Below, one piece after another: positions 42,714 to 52,090 of a DNA stretch of 64,000 nucleotides. The notes beneath the pieces were generated by a model, which saw nothing but the letters and a program-made list of their open reading frames with translations, was not told where the DNA came from and ran no database searches. The first letter of the stretch is position 1; every line of letters begins with the position of its first letter. A program made the translations under genes and the position numbers. The stretch is taken from positions 124,001 to 188,000 of the forward strand of contig JAQTLX010000007.1 in NCBI GenBank assembly GCA_028714695.1, given 5' to 3'. This stretch comes from Ignavibacteria bacterium (lineage in GTDB: Bacteria > Bacteroidota > Ignavibacteria > Tepidaquicellales > Tepidaquicellaceae).

Positions 42714-44657
42714 TTATTTAATCAGAAGCATTTTCTTGACTTCAGTGAAATCGTTTACGGTCAGTTTATAGAAATAGATTCCGCTTGCAATGTCATTCGC
42801 GTGCAGATCTACGACATAACTTCCCGCGTGTTTGAATTCGTTAACGGCTGTTTTAATTTCTTTGCCGAGCAAATCGTAAACAACGAGTTTAACGTATCCC
42901 GATTTCGGTATTGCAAATTCAATTGTCGTTGACGGATTGAACGGGTTCGGGTAATTCTGTTTCAGTAAATAATTATCGGGAACGGAATTATTAATTTCCC
43001 TGATGCCGTTTAAGAATCTGCTGAGATAGAAATTAATTGAATCTATATTGCTTGTAGGCGTAACAGTAACATAAGTACTGTCCCTCATGTAGCCGAATCT
43101 GTCGACTCTGATTTTCAGATTTCCCGCAGGCAGCGACTGGAGATGATAGACTCCGTTATTGTCAGTGATTGCGCAGCCGACGTATGTACTGCCGTTCGAA
43201 GCATACAGCACGGCGTCTTTTAGATTGCCGGGAGTTTTGTCGATATTCATGACTTTGCCGCTGACGGAATTGCTGCTGGTCAACTTAACGGCGTTAGTAT
43301 TTACCAATCTCTGCACTTTAATATTAACATCCCGCATTCTGCCCGCCGGTCTCACAAGTGCGGCTTGCGTCCAGTAAGTAGTTTCAGAATAATAGGATAC
43401 AACGTAGTCTCTAATCGGCGTAGAGTTAGGGTATACGCCTATGTACAAAGAATCTGTCCGGATGTTTCTGAGAATATAACTTCCGTCGTTGTTGATTTCT
43501 GCAGAATCGACAAATGTTACTGCACCGGTTGGATTGGTAAACTTGAATGCTTTGACCATGCCGGAAGTGACAAATTGGTTATTATCGGAATATCTGACGA
43601 TACCGGTGATAACGTATGTGGGTGAAGGAACATTAACATATGACCAGTTCAAACCGTAGTTTGCGGATTTTATCAGTTTTTTATTGTCATCCGGATCGGA
43701 ATTTATCGCAAACATCATATTGCTTTTCACATCCAATTTAAAGGGGTCAGTAACGGGAATGTCGAAATTCTTTTCAGTCCAGTTTAAACCAAATGTGCCT
43801 GATTTCATTAACTTATTATTTCCCGATAATATCTTGAGGCAGTATATAGAGTCCGAAGAAGTTACTACACTTCTGAGTTGATAGTTGTCATAATCTATTT
43901 TTGTCCAGTTGTTACCGTTGTTCATTGTTATCGCTAAAGATGTTCCTGAGGAAGGAGATGCATACGGACATAATACCACTCCTGTATTGGCATTCATAAA
44001 GCAAATGCTGTTCATAGGGCTGTAATCAAAAGCGCTTAACCCAATGACTCCCGACCATTCCGGAGTTCCGTTGATGTATTTTAGTATTCCAGGATAAGCA
44101 GGTAATGCAAAAAATGTGTTATTGTCGGAATTCCGTATTGCCGAAATATCATAATCAAAATAAGCGGAATATTGTGTTTGAAACCAGTTTAAACCTCCGT
44201 TGTTAGTCTGATAGATTATATCGCGTTCAGGGTGCAAATAATTCTTATATGTTCCTACGAGACCGACATTTTCATTGATGAACCAAATTGCCGATTTATC
44301 ATTTTCGTTTGGGTTTACAACGGATTCCCAGGTTATGCCGCCGTTTATTGTTTTTGCAATCCATCCTGTACCGTTATATAAACCGCATATATAACCCGTG
44401 TTTACATCCGGGAAGCAAAAATCCGAAATGGTTTTGTGTGTTGAACTTGTATCACCCACAATGTCTGCAAATAGAATCCAGGTCAAACCGGAATTTGTTG
44501 TCTTTAGTAATGCGGTTTTGGAATTATAACTGCCTAAAGCATACCATACATTTGTGTTTACGATTTGTATTTTGGAAAAGTTAATGCTTGCGTCAAGCAT
44601 ATTGACAGATGAGAAGAATATGCAAAAGGCAATAAAGAATTTTATGAATGTTTTCAT
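42714..44657 (-). CDS. Secreted T9SS protein with BNR/YCF48-like repeats
   Basis: 647 residues. N-terminal signal peptide (FIKFFIAFCIFFSSVNMLDAS). Repeats with the TNSGLTWI, INGGITWES, NNGGLNWFQ, MNNGNNWTKI and ANYGLNWSYV pattern (about residues 45-345) are Asp-box/YCF48-like beta-propeller blades. A carboxypeptidase-regulatory-like beta sandwich follows (NDGSYILRNIRTDSLYIG, NNGVYHLQSLPAGNLKIRV). The last about 75 residues are a type A T9SS sorting domain (YLLKQNYPNPFNPSTT, LGKEIKTAV, GIYFYKLTVNDFTEVKKM). It is exported across the outer membrane and may be anchored. The ligand is unknown. Its promoter is at 44692. Confidence 0.85.
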   Translation of the reverse strand: MKTFIKFFIAFCIFFSSVNMLDASINFSKIQIVNTNVWYALGSYNSKTALLKTTNSGLTWILFADIVGDTSSTHKTISDFCFPDVNTGYICGLYNGTGWIAKTINGGITWESVVNPNENDKSAIWFINENVGLVGTYKNYLHPERDIIYQTNNGGLNWFQTQYSAYFDYDISAIRNSDNNTFFALPAYPGILKYINGTPEWSGVIGLSAFDYSPMNSICFMNANTGVVLCPYASPSSGTSLAITMNNGNNWTKIDYDNYQLRSVVTSSDSIYCLKILSGNNKLMKSGTFGLNWTEKNFDIPVTDPFKLDVKSNMMFAINSDPDDNKKLIKSANYGLNWSYVNVPSPTYVITGIVRYSDNNQFVTSGMVKAFKFTNPTGAVTFVDSAEINNDGSYILRNIRTDSLYIGVYPNSTPIRDYVVSYYSETTYWTQAALVRPAGRMRDVNIKVQRLVNTNAVKLTSSNSVSGKVMNIDKTPGNLKDAVLYASNGSTYVGCAITDNNGVYHLQSLPAGNLKIRVDRFGYMRDSTYVTVTPTSNIDSINFYLSRFLNGIREINNSVPDNYLLKQNYPNPFNPSTTIEFAIPKSGYVKLVVYDLLGKEIKTAVNEFKHAGSYVVDLHANDIASGIYFYKLTVNDFTEVKKMLLIK

Positions 44658-44691
44658 ATTATTCCGATTTAAGTTATAACTACGCCTCTTT

Positions 44692-44722
44692 CAAAAGTAG
44701 AAGATAATTTTTAATTAATCAA
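44692..44722 (-). promoter_or_regulatory. FCB-type promoter of the T9SS gene
   Basis: On the minus strand TTG (44720-44722), a 20-base spacer and TACTTTTG (44692-44699) match TTG-N17-23-TAnnTTTG, the Bacteroidetes primary sigma pattern, at every fixed base. The ATG follows 35 bases later. Confidence 0.65.
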
Positions 44723-44788
44723 GAACTTAATTAAAAAGATTGTTAATAATATTTTGGTAATTGCAAATAAAAGCGGTTTTTACGGATT

Positions 44789-45700
44789 TTATTTTGTGAT
44801 GTGTCGTAGATTTCTTTTCCATCCCGAATACTTAGTCCGCTTAACCGGAGTGCCGGAAAATATGCTGTTGAATTCTTCTTCGGTGAATGAATTCAATTTG
44901 TCCGCCGGCAGATTGAAATGCGCGGGATTCGGAAAGAAAGATTCGTCGGATGTGAAAAATTTCTTTTTGTTGAACGGGCATACATCCTGGCAGATATCGC
45001 AGCCGAATATCCAGCCGTCTGTGTCGATGTGCGAAGGAATTTCATTTCTGTTTTCTATTGTCTGATAAGAGATGCACAGGTTTGAATCGAGTTTGTATTC
45101 GTCATAGATTGCGCCTGTCGGACATGCATTCATGCAGATATTGCATGAGCCGCACAGGTCTTCGGCGGGTTTGTCATATTCGAGTTCTTTGTTTATTAGT
45201 ATTTCGGATATGAAGAAAAAACTGCCGTAATCGGGTTCGATAACATTGGTGTGTTTTCCCATCCATCCGATTCCCGATTTTACTGCCCATGTTTTTTCGA
45301 GAACAGGTCCGTCGTCAACATAAAATTTTGTCTTAATAGAAGAATCAACCGCCTCGATTTTTGAGCAGATTGATTTTAGTTTTTTCTTCAGAACTTTGTG
45401 ATAATCTTTTCCCCAAGCGTATCTTGATATTTTCGGTTTTGTTTCGTCATGGTTGAAATCAGAATTGTAGAGATAAGCGAGTGAAATCATGCAAACGGCT
45501 CCTTCCATAATCAACGCGGGGTTTTCGCGTTTATCGAGCGAGTTGGAAATCCAGTTCATATCAGCATTTCTTCCTTCTTCTATCCATGATTTCAGATATG
45601 CGGTTTCGGCTTTCATCGGCTCGATATTCGAAAAACCGGTTTTAAAGAAACCCTCTTCGAGGCAAATACGGCGAATTAGATTTGAGAGTTCCTTATCCAT
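44789..45700 (-). CDS. queG: Epoxyqueuosine reductase QueG
   Basis: 303 residues. Two [4Fe-4S] ligand sets are visible: LCGSCNICMNACPTGAI and FGCDICQDVCPFNKK, with the preceding DDGPVLEKTWAVKSGIGWMGKHTNVI typical of QueG. It is a cobalamin-dependent enzyme that completes queuosine in tRNA. The start ATG overlaps the stop of the Rieske gene by one base, so translation is probably coupled. Shorter than the about 380-residue E. coli enzyme, lacking the C-terminal HEAT-like part. Confidence 0.92.
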   Translation of the reverse strand: MDKELSNLIRRICLEEGFFKTGFSNIEPMKAETAYLKSWIEEGRNADMNWISNSLDKRENPALIMEGAVCMISLAYLYNSDFNHDETKPKISRYAWGKDYHKVLKKKLKSICSKIEAVDSSIKTKFYVDDGPVLEKTWAVKSGIGWMGKHTNVIEPDYGSFFFISEILINKELEYDKPAEDLCGSCNICMNACPTGAIYDEYKLDSNLCISYQTIENRNEIPSHIDTDGWIFGCDICQDVCPFNKKKFFTSDESFFPNPAHFNLPADKLNSFTEEEFNSIFSGTPVKRTKYSGWKRNLRHITK

Positions 45701-46050
45701 CAGAAAGTGAAATTGAAGTCAGCCGGTTTCGGTTCTTCTATATAAACATCGTTATCTATTATTTTAACTTCGTAAGTTTTCAGGCCGCTCGTCTGATTGT
45801 TGAGATTTTTGCCCGTTCTAAGGCTGAACTTATACAAATGGACAGGGCACAGGATATCGTTATCTTTGATTTTCCCGAGATGCATTTTAGGAGTATGATT
45901 ATGCGGGCATACGTTATCGACAGCGAATATTTTCCCTTTCACTTTAAACACGGCTGCTTCGCCGCCGTTATCGGAAATTACACGTAGACCTTTTTTCTCT
46001 TCAAGTTCGGATACACTGCATGCCCTTATGTATTTAATATCATTTATCAT
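45700..46050 (-). CDS. Small Rieske [2Fe-2S] protein
   Basis: 116 residues, one Rieske domain with CPH (Cys48, His50) and CPVH (Cys68, His71) ligands. The YKFSLRTGKNLN segment fits the ferredoxin type of the NirD/dioxygenase group. It has no membrane helix. It overlaps the ispH stop by 11 bases and the queG start by 1. In this setting it may donate electrons to the Fe-S enzymes IspH and QueG; this is inference from gene order, not shown. Confidence 0.9.
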   Translation of the reverse strand: MINDIKYIRACSVSELEEKKGLRVISDNGGEAAVFKVKGKIFAVDNVCPHNHTPKMHLGKIKDNDILCPVHLYKFSLRTGKNLNNQTSGLKTYEVKIIDNDVYIEEPKPADFNFTF

Positions 46051-47263
46051 ATTCCGCCGCCACTTCTTCTATCGATTTAGAGCCCGGAAAATAAGAAATG
46101 ATTTTTTTCATAACATCTTCCACAATAGCATCGGGACAGGAGGCGCCGCTTGTAAGAATAATTCTCACCTTATCTTTTTCCGGAAGAAAATTCAGAGTTT
46201 CAATTTCGCTGTTCTTGTGAATGTTATAATGTTTTATGCGGTTATTTCCGATAATTTTATTTTGTCCCGAGACAAAAAATGTAGGCAGTTCGTTTTCGCA
46301 GAGTTCGACGATATGAGATGTATTCGAACTGTTATATCCTCCGACGACGACGGCAAGGTCGGCACGCTGTTCAAGCAGAGACAGCGTTGCACGCTGATTA
46401 TCGTGTGTTGCATAGCAAAGCGTGTCGCGTGTATCGGCGAAATGATCTTTGATGTTTTCCGCGCCGAATTTTTTAATCATAACATCGCGGAGCAAACCGG
46501 CAATTGCTTCTGTTTCGGATGCAAGCATTGTAGTTTGATTAACGACTCCGATGTTATTCAGATTTTTGCATGGGTCAAAGTTCGGGGAAATTTTATCCTT
46601 AAAAAATCCGAGGAAGTCCGGCTTTGATATTTCGCCGAGAATGCATTTGCCGAGGATTTCGGCTTCTTCCAGATTTCTGACAATCACTGTCGGCGCATTC
46701 TCTTTGCTGTGCGAAAATGTCGCCCGCGTTTCTTCGTGTTTGTGTTTGCCGTGAACTATAACAGTGAAACCGCTTTTACCGAGCGAGGATGCACGGTTCC
46801 AGACTTTTTCTACGAACGGGCAAGTGGTATCGTATTTCAGAGTTTTAATTCCGAGTGCATCGAGTTTTTTCTGAATTTCAACCGTTGTTCCGAAAGCGGG
46901 TATAATCACAATGTCATCGTTTTTCAGTTCGTCCCAGCCGATAATCTGCGTGCCTTTTGTGTCGCAGATGAATCTTACTCCTCGGTCAAGCAGGTCGCCG
47001 TTGACTTCCGGGTTATGAATCATTTCGCTGAGCAGAAAAATTCTATTGCCGGGGTTTTCTTCGATTGCTTTATATGAAATCTCGATTGCATTTTCCACAC
47101 CGTAGCAGAAGCCGAAATGCCGGGCGATTAAAAAAGTAACAGGACCGAAATCAAGAACGGTCGGAGAATAATCTCTTTTTCTCGGGTCCGATGATTCTCT
47201 GAATTTTTTAATTTTTGTTATCAGAGCGCTTCTGTAAATAACCGGTATCTCAAATTTTTTCAT
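46040..47263 (-). CDS. ispH: 4-hydroxy-3-methylbut-2-enyl diphosphate reductase IspH (long form)
   Basis: 407 residues from the ATG at 47263; a longer frame to 47293 has a weaker start and would overlap gcdH. Three cluster Cys are in FGFCYGVENAIE, TTCPFVEKVWN and TSGASCPDAIVEDV. About 100 residues longer than E. coli IspH and closer in layout to the cyanobacterial/plant type of about 400 residues. It makes IPP and DMAPP in the MEP pathway, so isoprenoids for the polyprenyl synthase and MenA in this window come from the MEP route. It has a central part in the putative hflX-gcdH-ispH-Rieske-queG operon. Confidence 0.94.
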   Translation of the reverse strand: MKKFEIPVIYRSALITKIKKFRESSDPRKRDYSPTVLDFGPVTFLIARHFGFCYGVENAIEISYKAIEENPGNRIFLLSEMIHNPEVNGDLLDRGVRFICDTKGTQIIGWDELKNDDIVIIPAFGTTVEIQKKLDALGIKTLKYDTTCPFVEKVWNRASSLGKSGFTVIVHGKHKHEETRATFSHSKENAPTVIVRNLEEAEILGKCILGEISKPDFLGFFKDKISPNFDPCKNLNNIGVVNQTTMLASETEAIAGLLRDVMIKKFGAENIKDHFADTRDTLCYATHDNQRATLSLLEQRADLAVVVGGYNSSNTSHIVELCENELPTFFVSGQNKIIGNNRIKHYNIHKNSEIETLNFLPEKDKVRIILTSGASCPDAIVEDVMKKIISYFPGSKSIEEVAAEYDK

Positions 47264-47276
47264 TTTGCAAAAATTA

Positions 47277-48452
47277 TTATTTGAATGCCGCAATTCCCGT
47301 TACGTCTTCGCCGAGAATGAGCGTGTGCATTTCGTGCGTGCCTTCGTAGGTTTTAACCGACTCAATATTATTAAGGTGTCTCATAATCGGGTATTCGTCG
47401 AGAATGCCGTTAGCGCCGAGCATTTCTCTTGCCGTCGAGGCGATGTTCTTCGCGATTTCGCAGTTATTTCTTTTTGCCATCGAAACGTGCTGAGGTTTCA
47501 TGATGCCTTTGTCTTTCAATTGCGCCAGCCTGAAGCAAAGCAATTGTCCTTTTGTAATTTCGGTAAGCATGTAAGCAAGTTTTTCCTGCGTAATCTGGTA
47601 TGATGCAATCGGTTTGCCGAACTGAACTCTCGAGAGAGAATATTCAAGAGCGGTATAATAGCACTGCATTGCAAGTCCTATAACGCCCCAGGCGATTCCG
47701 TATCGCGCCTGAGTGAGGCACATCAGGGGTGATTTAAGTCCGCCGCTTTTCGGAAGAATATTTTCTTCGGGAATAAGGCAGTCTTCGAATACGAGTTCGG
47801 ATGTAATTGAAGCGCGAAGCGAAAGTTTGCCTTTCGTTTCAGGTGCTGAAAAACCTTTCGTGCCTTTTTCAACGAGGAAACCTCTGACTTTGCCGTCAAG
47901 TTTTGCCCAAACTACTGCTATATCGGCAATAGTTCCGTTTGTAATCCACATCTTAGCGCCGTTGATAATGTAGCCGCCGTCGACTTTTTCCGCTTTTGTA
48001 ATCATATCGCCCGGATTGCTGCCGAAGTCGGGTTCGGTGAGTCCGAAGCAGCCGATTTTTTCCGCCGATGCAAGTTTTGGCAGCCAGAATTTTTTCTGGT
48101 CTTCGCTGCCGAAAGTATAAATCGGATACATTACGAGTCCGGACTGAACCGAGGCGAAACTTCTGATGCCGCTGTCGCCGCGTTCGAGTTCCTGCATAAT
48201 AAGACCGTATGCCATGTTATTAATTCCCATACCCCCGTATTCGGGAGGAAGCGTCGGACCGAAAATACCGAGTTCCGCCATTTTCGGGATAAGTTCTTTC
48301 GGGAACTTCATTTCCTGATTGTGTTTTTCTATTACCGGGATAACTTCGTTTGAAACGAAGTCTCTTACGGTATCGCGTATCGCTTTTTCCTCGTCCGTGA
48401 AAAGTTCGTCGAGCAGATAATAGTCAACGCCTTTGTATTCTGAGTTGCTCAT
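47277..48452 (-). CDS. gcdH: Glutaryl-CoA dehydrogenase-like acyl-CoA dehydrogenase
   Basis: 391 residues, three-domain acyl-CoA dehydrogenase fold. GCFGLTEPDFGSNPGDM in the FAD-binding part and the catalytic Glu in VKTYEGTHEMHTLILG match glutaryl-CoA dehydrogenase closely (TYEGTHDIHAL in the classic enzyme). It oxidises and decarboxylates glutaryl-CoA in lysine/tryptophan breakdown, with electrons going to ETF. No ETF genes are near. It lies 6 bases after hflX and 13 bases before ispH. The acyl-CoA dehydrogenase family is certain, glutaryl specificity is likely. Confidence 0.82.
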   Translation of the reverse strand: MSNSEYKGVDYYLLDELFTDEEKAIRDTVRDFVSNEVIPVIEKHNQEMKFPKELIPKMAELGIFGPTLPPEYGGMGINNMAYGLIMQELERGDSGIRSFASVQSGLVMYPIYTFGSEDQKKFWLPKLASAEKIGCFGLTEPDFGSNPGDMITKAEKVDGGYIINGAKMWITNGTIADIAVVWAKLDGKVRGFLVEKGTKGFSAPETKGKLSLRASITSELVFEDCLIPEENILPKSGGLKSPLMCLTQARYGIAWGVIGLAMQCYYTALEYSLSRVQFGKPIASYQITQEKLAYMLTEITKGQLLCFRLAQLKDKGIMKPQHVSMAKRNNCEIAKNIASTAREMLGANGILDEYPIMRHLNNIESVKTYEGTHEMHTLILGEDVTGIAAFK

Positions 48453-48458
48453 AAAATT

Positions 48459-49745
48459 TTATTTTATCCTTTCGAGATATTCGAGATTATTATTATTTGT
48501 TCTGATTTTTATTCTGATAAATGTTTTAAAATATTTCACTTCTTTGACTTCAGTTTTCTTATATATTTCGTTCAGCCCTTTATAGTCGTCCGGTTTAAGT
48601 TTTATAACCGTTTCGGTATCTTCAACCGTAAGAACTTCTTTAATCTTAGTCATCAGTCCCGAAACATTCATTCCTTTAGCCGCCGAGATAAAAACTGCCT
48701 GAGGATGTTTCTTCTTAAGACCCTGAAGCATTTCCTTGTTTTTAAGGTTATCAACTTTATTGAAAACCTCAATGATATTATTATGCTTCACTCCGATTTC
48801 GTGCAGAGTTTCCTTAACAACCGAAATCTGTTCTTCAAAATTGGGATTCGATACATCGATGACATGAATAAGAACATCGGATTCGATTACTTCCGATAGA
48901 GTCGATTTAAACGATTCAATAAGATTGTGAGGAAGATTTTTTATAAATCCGACAGTATCAGAGATAAGGACTTTTTTCGGAAATCTTGAAATCACTTCTT
49001 TATCTTCGAAGCGTTTAATGTTAAGAACCCGCGTGGAAGTGTCGAGCGTTGCGAACAATTTATTCTCGACATATACATCGGAGCCCGTGAGAAGGTTTAG
49101 CAGTGTCGATTTCCCGACGTTTGTATATCCCACAAGCGACAGGCGGAAGAAATTTTTTCTTTCAAAAGCCTGTGTTGCCCGCTGGACAATAATTTTTTCG
49201 AGTTTCTCCTTAAGTACAGAAATTCTTTTTTTAATAAGACGCCTGTCCGTCTCAATCTGAGTTTCGCCCGGACCTTTCGTTCCTATGCCGCCGTATTGTT
49301 TTGACAGGTGAGTCCACTGTCTTGTAAGCCGCGGCAGTGAGTATTCGAGTTGTGCCAGTTCCACCTGAAGTTTTGCCTGAGCGCTTCTTGCATTACGGGC
49401 GAATATATCAAGAATAAGGTTTGATTTATCGAGTATCTTGCACTTAATTTCGTTTTCCAGATTCCTTAACTGAGTAAAAGATAATTCATTTTCAAAAATA
49501 ACAAGTGAGACGGAATTTTCTTCAACGTATTCCGAAATTTCCTTAACTTTTCCTTTCCCAATCATAAACTTCGAGCCGAAATTATCGCTGAACTGGTAGT
49601 AAGTTTTTACAACCTTAGCGCCTGCTGTTTCTGCAAGTGATTTCAGTTCATCGAGAGATTGAACATGGTCGAAAGTGTTTTTATCTTCTTTTACTGCAAA
49701 ATATACAAGAACTGTTTTTTCAAGTTCTTTCCGGGTTTCTATCAA
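48459..49745 (-). CDS. hflX: GTPase HflX
   Basis: 428 residues. It starts at TTG preceded by a strong AAAAGGAG, which decides this start. N-terminal HflX domain (FENELSFTQLRNLENEI; GGIGTKGPGETQIETDRR), coiled coil, then the GTPase: LVGYTNVGKSTLL, DTVGFIKNLPHNL and FNKVDNLKN. HflX splits stalled or 100S ribosomes. First gene of the likely operon with gcdH, ispH, the Rieske gene and queG. Confidence 0.95.
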   Translation of the reverse strand: MIETRKELEKTVLVYFAVKEDKNTFDHVQSLDELKSLAETAGAKVVKTYYQFSDNFGSKFMIGKGKVKEISEYVEENSVSLVIFENELSFTQLRNLENEIKCKILDKSNLILDIFARNARSAQAKLQVELAQLEYSLPRLTRQWTHLSKQYGGIGTKGPGETQIETDRRLIKKRISVLKEKLEKIIVQRATQAFERKNFFRLSLVGYTNVGKSTLLNLLTGSDVYVENKLFATLDTSTRVLNIKRFEDKEVISRFPKKVLISDTVGFIKNLPHNLIESFKSTLSEVIESDVLIHVIDVSNPNFEEQISVVKETLHEIGVKHNNIIEVFNKVDNLKNKEMLQGLKKKHPQAVFISAAKGMNVSGLMTKIKEVLTVEDTETVIKLKPDDYKGLNEIYKKTEVKEVKYFKTFIRIKIRTNNNNLEYLERIK

Positions 49746-49882
49746 TAAATACTCCTTTTATAAAATTATCAAATCCATTCGTCAGTTGAAATCCAATTCA
49801 GTAGGCGATTATCATTTATCATTAAACAAATAGCAATTGGAAATAGTTTTTACGTTTACACCCGAAATTGCCATGCCGGAAA

Positions 49883-50503
49883 TTACGGTACAAATGCGGA
49901 GTCTTTTTTTAACGCGGTTTTAAGCATTTTGCGGTATTCTTCCGCGGCAATTTCCTCAGCGCCGAAAGATTTGAAAAGCGGAGTTGTCATTTGTATATCA
50001 AAAAGATTGAAATTATTTCTCAAGAGAAGGTTATAAAGAAATGCAACACAGACTTTTGACGCGTTTGGCTGAGTAAAGAACATTGATTCGCCGAAGAAAG
50101 CGGATTTAAGTGCGACTCCGTAGAGTCCACCTGCAAGTTTGCCGTTGAGATATGCTTCAACGCTGTGAGCGAAGCCTTTATTGAACAATTCCACATAAAG
50201 GCTGATAATTTCGCCTGTAATCCACGTATCGCCGTGCGAGTCGGCGCAGGAATGAATCACAGAATAAAAATCGTTATCAATTTTAATCTCATATTTATTG
50301 CTTTTAATGATTTGTTTAAGCGAACGGGAAATCCTTAAACCGTCATTATTCAGCGGAATTATGCTTCTTGGCTCATGGTCATACCAACTTATAATACCGT
50401 CGTCATCGCCCATAGGAAAGTATCCTTTCGAATAAGCGAGCAGGACGTCCTTAAAAGTCAGGGAGTCCGGATTAAAAGTCGAACCTAAGTAAATATATGA
50501 CAT
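49883..50503 (-). CDS. aat: Leucyl/phenylalanyl-tRNA-protein transferase Aat
   Basis: 206 residues from the ATG at 50503; an upstream in-frame start at 50554 would add 17 hydrophobic residues and is less likely. YSKGYFPMGDDDGIISWYDHEPRSIIPL is the family signature region, followed by SCADSHGDTWITGEI and SVEAYLNGKLAGGLYGVALKSAFFGESMFF. It adds Leu or Phe to N-terminal Arg/Lys proteins to target them for ClpS/ClpAP. No clp gene lies near. Confidence 0.92.
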   Translation of the reverse strand: MSYIYLGSTFNPDSLTFKDVLLAYSKGYFPMGDDDGIISWYDHEPRSIIPLNNDGLRISRSLKQIIKSNKYEIKIDNDFYSVIHSCADSHGDTWITGEIISLYVELFNKGFAHSVEAYLNGKLAGGLYGVALKSAFFGESMFFTQPNASKVCVAFLYNLLLRNNFNLFDIQMTTPLFKSFGAEEIAAEEYRKMLKTALKKDSAFVP

Positions 50504-50654
50504 AGAATTAATTATTGATGAAATTAGGCAAAAAACAGGAAATGAGAAGTTCAAATTTTCATTTACTTTACTATTTACAATAACGATTTATATATATATT
50601 TTTATGAAAGTTTGCTAGTATTTTTTAATTAATTTAAATTTTTGGAGATTAGAG

Positions 50655-52004
50655 ATGAAGAAAATTTTAACAATTCTATTATTGCTCATTGCCGGAATAA
50701 CTTATGGACAGACTTGGACGAATGTCAGTTCTTTACCTGCGCCGAATCCTCCTGTGAATTCGATGTCTGTAGTAGATGCAAATACAATATGGGTTTGCTG
50801 CGACGCCTCAGGCGGCGCTGCCAGAGTTTATTTGTCAACAAACGGCGGTACATCCTGGAACTTAAGAGCCGGCGGTTTAGCCGCAGTAAATTCTTACGGT
50901 ATGTTTGCGTTTGATGCAGTTACAGCATTTGTAGGAAATACAAACGGAACTTTGTACAAAACAACAAACGGCGGTAATAACTGGACGCAAGTATTTGCAG
51001 TATCCGGTTCATTCACAAACGGTGTTCACATGTTCAACACAAATTACGGTATCTATTATGGCGACCCGACAGGCAGTGGTGTTCCGTATCAATTCAGGGT
51101 TACAACAGACGGCGGAAATACATGGGTAGTATCACCAACAGCACCGATAGCATCAAGTGAATTCGGTGTCATCAATGCATGGGACTGGACAGATTCCAGC
51201 CATGTCTGGATTGGCTCTGCTAATACAACACCAAACGCTACAACAGCAAAGGTATTTAAGACCTCAACGGGATTTTATGGAACATGGTCGAATGTTCTTC
51301 TAACCGGAACCGGAAGTTCAACTGCAGGTCCTTATTTCCAGGCAGTTGCATTTAATGATAACATGAATGGTATGGTAGGTTCAAGCGCGGGAGAAATTTA
51401 TAAAACAGTAAACGGCGGTACATCATATACAGCGGTTACACCTCCGGCAGGATTAACAACGGGATCATTTGCCGTAATTAATATGCATTCGGTCAAAGCG
51501 GATGGAACTATCAGAATGTGCATAGTCGGCGATACAACACGCGTATTCAAAACAACAAATCTGGGAACAACATGGATTAGAGAATGGCTTCCGTTACAGG
51601 CAACGTTAGGTCAGGTTCAGCACATGCAGTTCCTGAATGCAGGTCTCGGTTACGCGGCATTAGGCGGCACGGGAATGACAGGCGGTTTAATAAAATATAC
51701 AGGTCCGAGCGGTATTAATAATAATACAGGCGAAATTCCTGCAGCATTCTCATTGAGTCAGAATTATCCGAATCCGTTCAACCCGTCAACAATGATTAGT
51801 TTCGCATTACCGAAATCGGGTATGGTAACATTGAAAATTTACAATTCACTCGGTAAAGAAGTGGAAACACTTGTAAACGAAAACATGGCAGCGGGAAATC
51901 ATGAAATTACATTCAACGCGTCAGGATTGACAAGCGGAATTTATTTCTACAGGATTAACGCTAACGGTTTCACAGATACTAAGAAAATGATGCTTGTAAA
52001 GTAA
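50655..52004 (+). CDS. Secreted T9SS protein with BNR/YCF48-like repeats
   Basis: 449 residues. Good ribosome-binding site (TTGGAGATTAGAG) before the ATG. Signal peptide MKKILTILLLLIAGITYGQ. Blades with TNGGTSWNL, TNGGNNWTQ, DGGNTWVVS, VNGGTSYTA and NLGTTWIRE make a propeller-like region to about residue 350. C-terminal sorting domain FSLSQNYPNPFNPSTM, LGKEVETLV and GIYFYRINANGFTDTKKM. It resembles the 42714 protein in layout but lacks its middle regulatory-like domain. Function outside the cell is unknown. Confidence 0.85.
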   Translation: MKKILTILLLLIAGITYGQTWTNVSSLPAPNPPVNSMSVVDANTIWVCCDASGGAARVYLSTNGGTSWNLRAGGLAAVNSYGMFAFDAVTAFVGNTNGTLYKTTNGGNNWTQVFAVSGSFTNGVHMFNTNYGIYYGDPTGSGVPYQFRVTTDGGNTWVVSPTAPIASSEFGVINAWDWTDSSHVWIGSANTTPNATTAKVFKTSTGFYGTWSNVLLTGTGSSTAGPYFQAVAFNDNMNGMVGSSAGEIYKTVNGGTSYTAVTPPAGLTTGSFAVINMHSVKADGTIRMCIVGDTTRVFKTTNLGTTWIREWLPLQATLGQVQHMQFLNAGLGYAALGGTGMTGGLIKYTGPSGINNNTGEIPAAFSLSQNYPNPFNPSTMISFALPKSGMVTLKIYNSLGKEVETLVNENMAAGNHEITFNASGLTSGIYFYRINANGFTDTKKMMLVK

Positions 52005-52029
52005 TATCAGTACAAATAATTTGATTTTT

Positions 52030-52076
52030 AAACGAGACCGGCTTGTGGATAACATCGAGACGGTCTCGTTTTTTTT
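52030..52076. terminator. Terminator between the T9SS gene and the subtilase gene
   Basis: AAACGAGACCG (52030-52040) pairs with CGGTCTCGTTT (52061-52071), then T to 52076. The subtilase start follows 15 bases later, so it likely needs its own promoter or some read-through. Confidence 0.8.
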
Positions 52077-52090
52077 AACATAAAAGGAAA

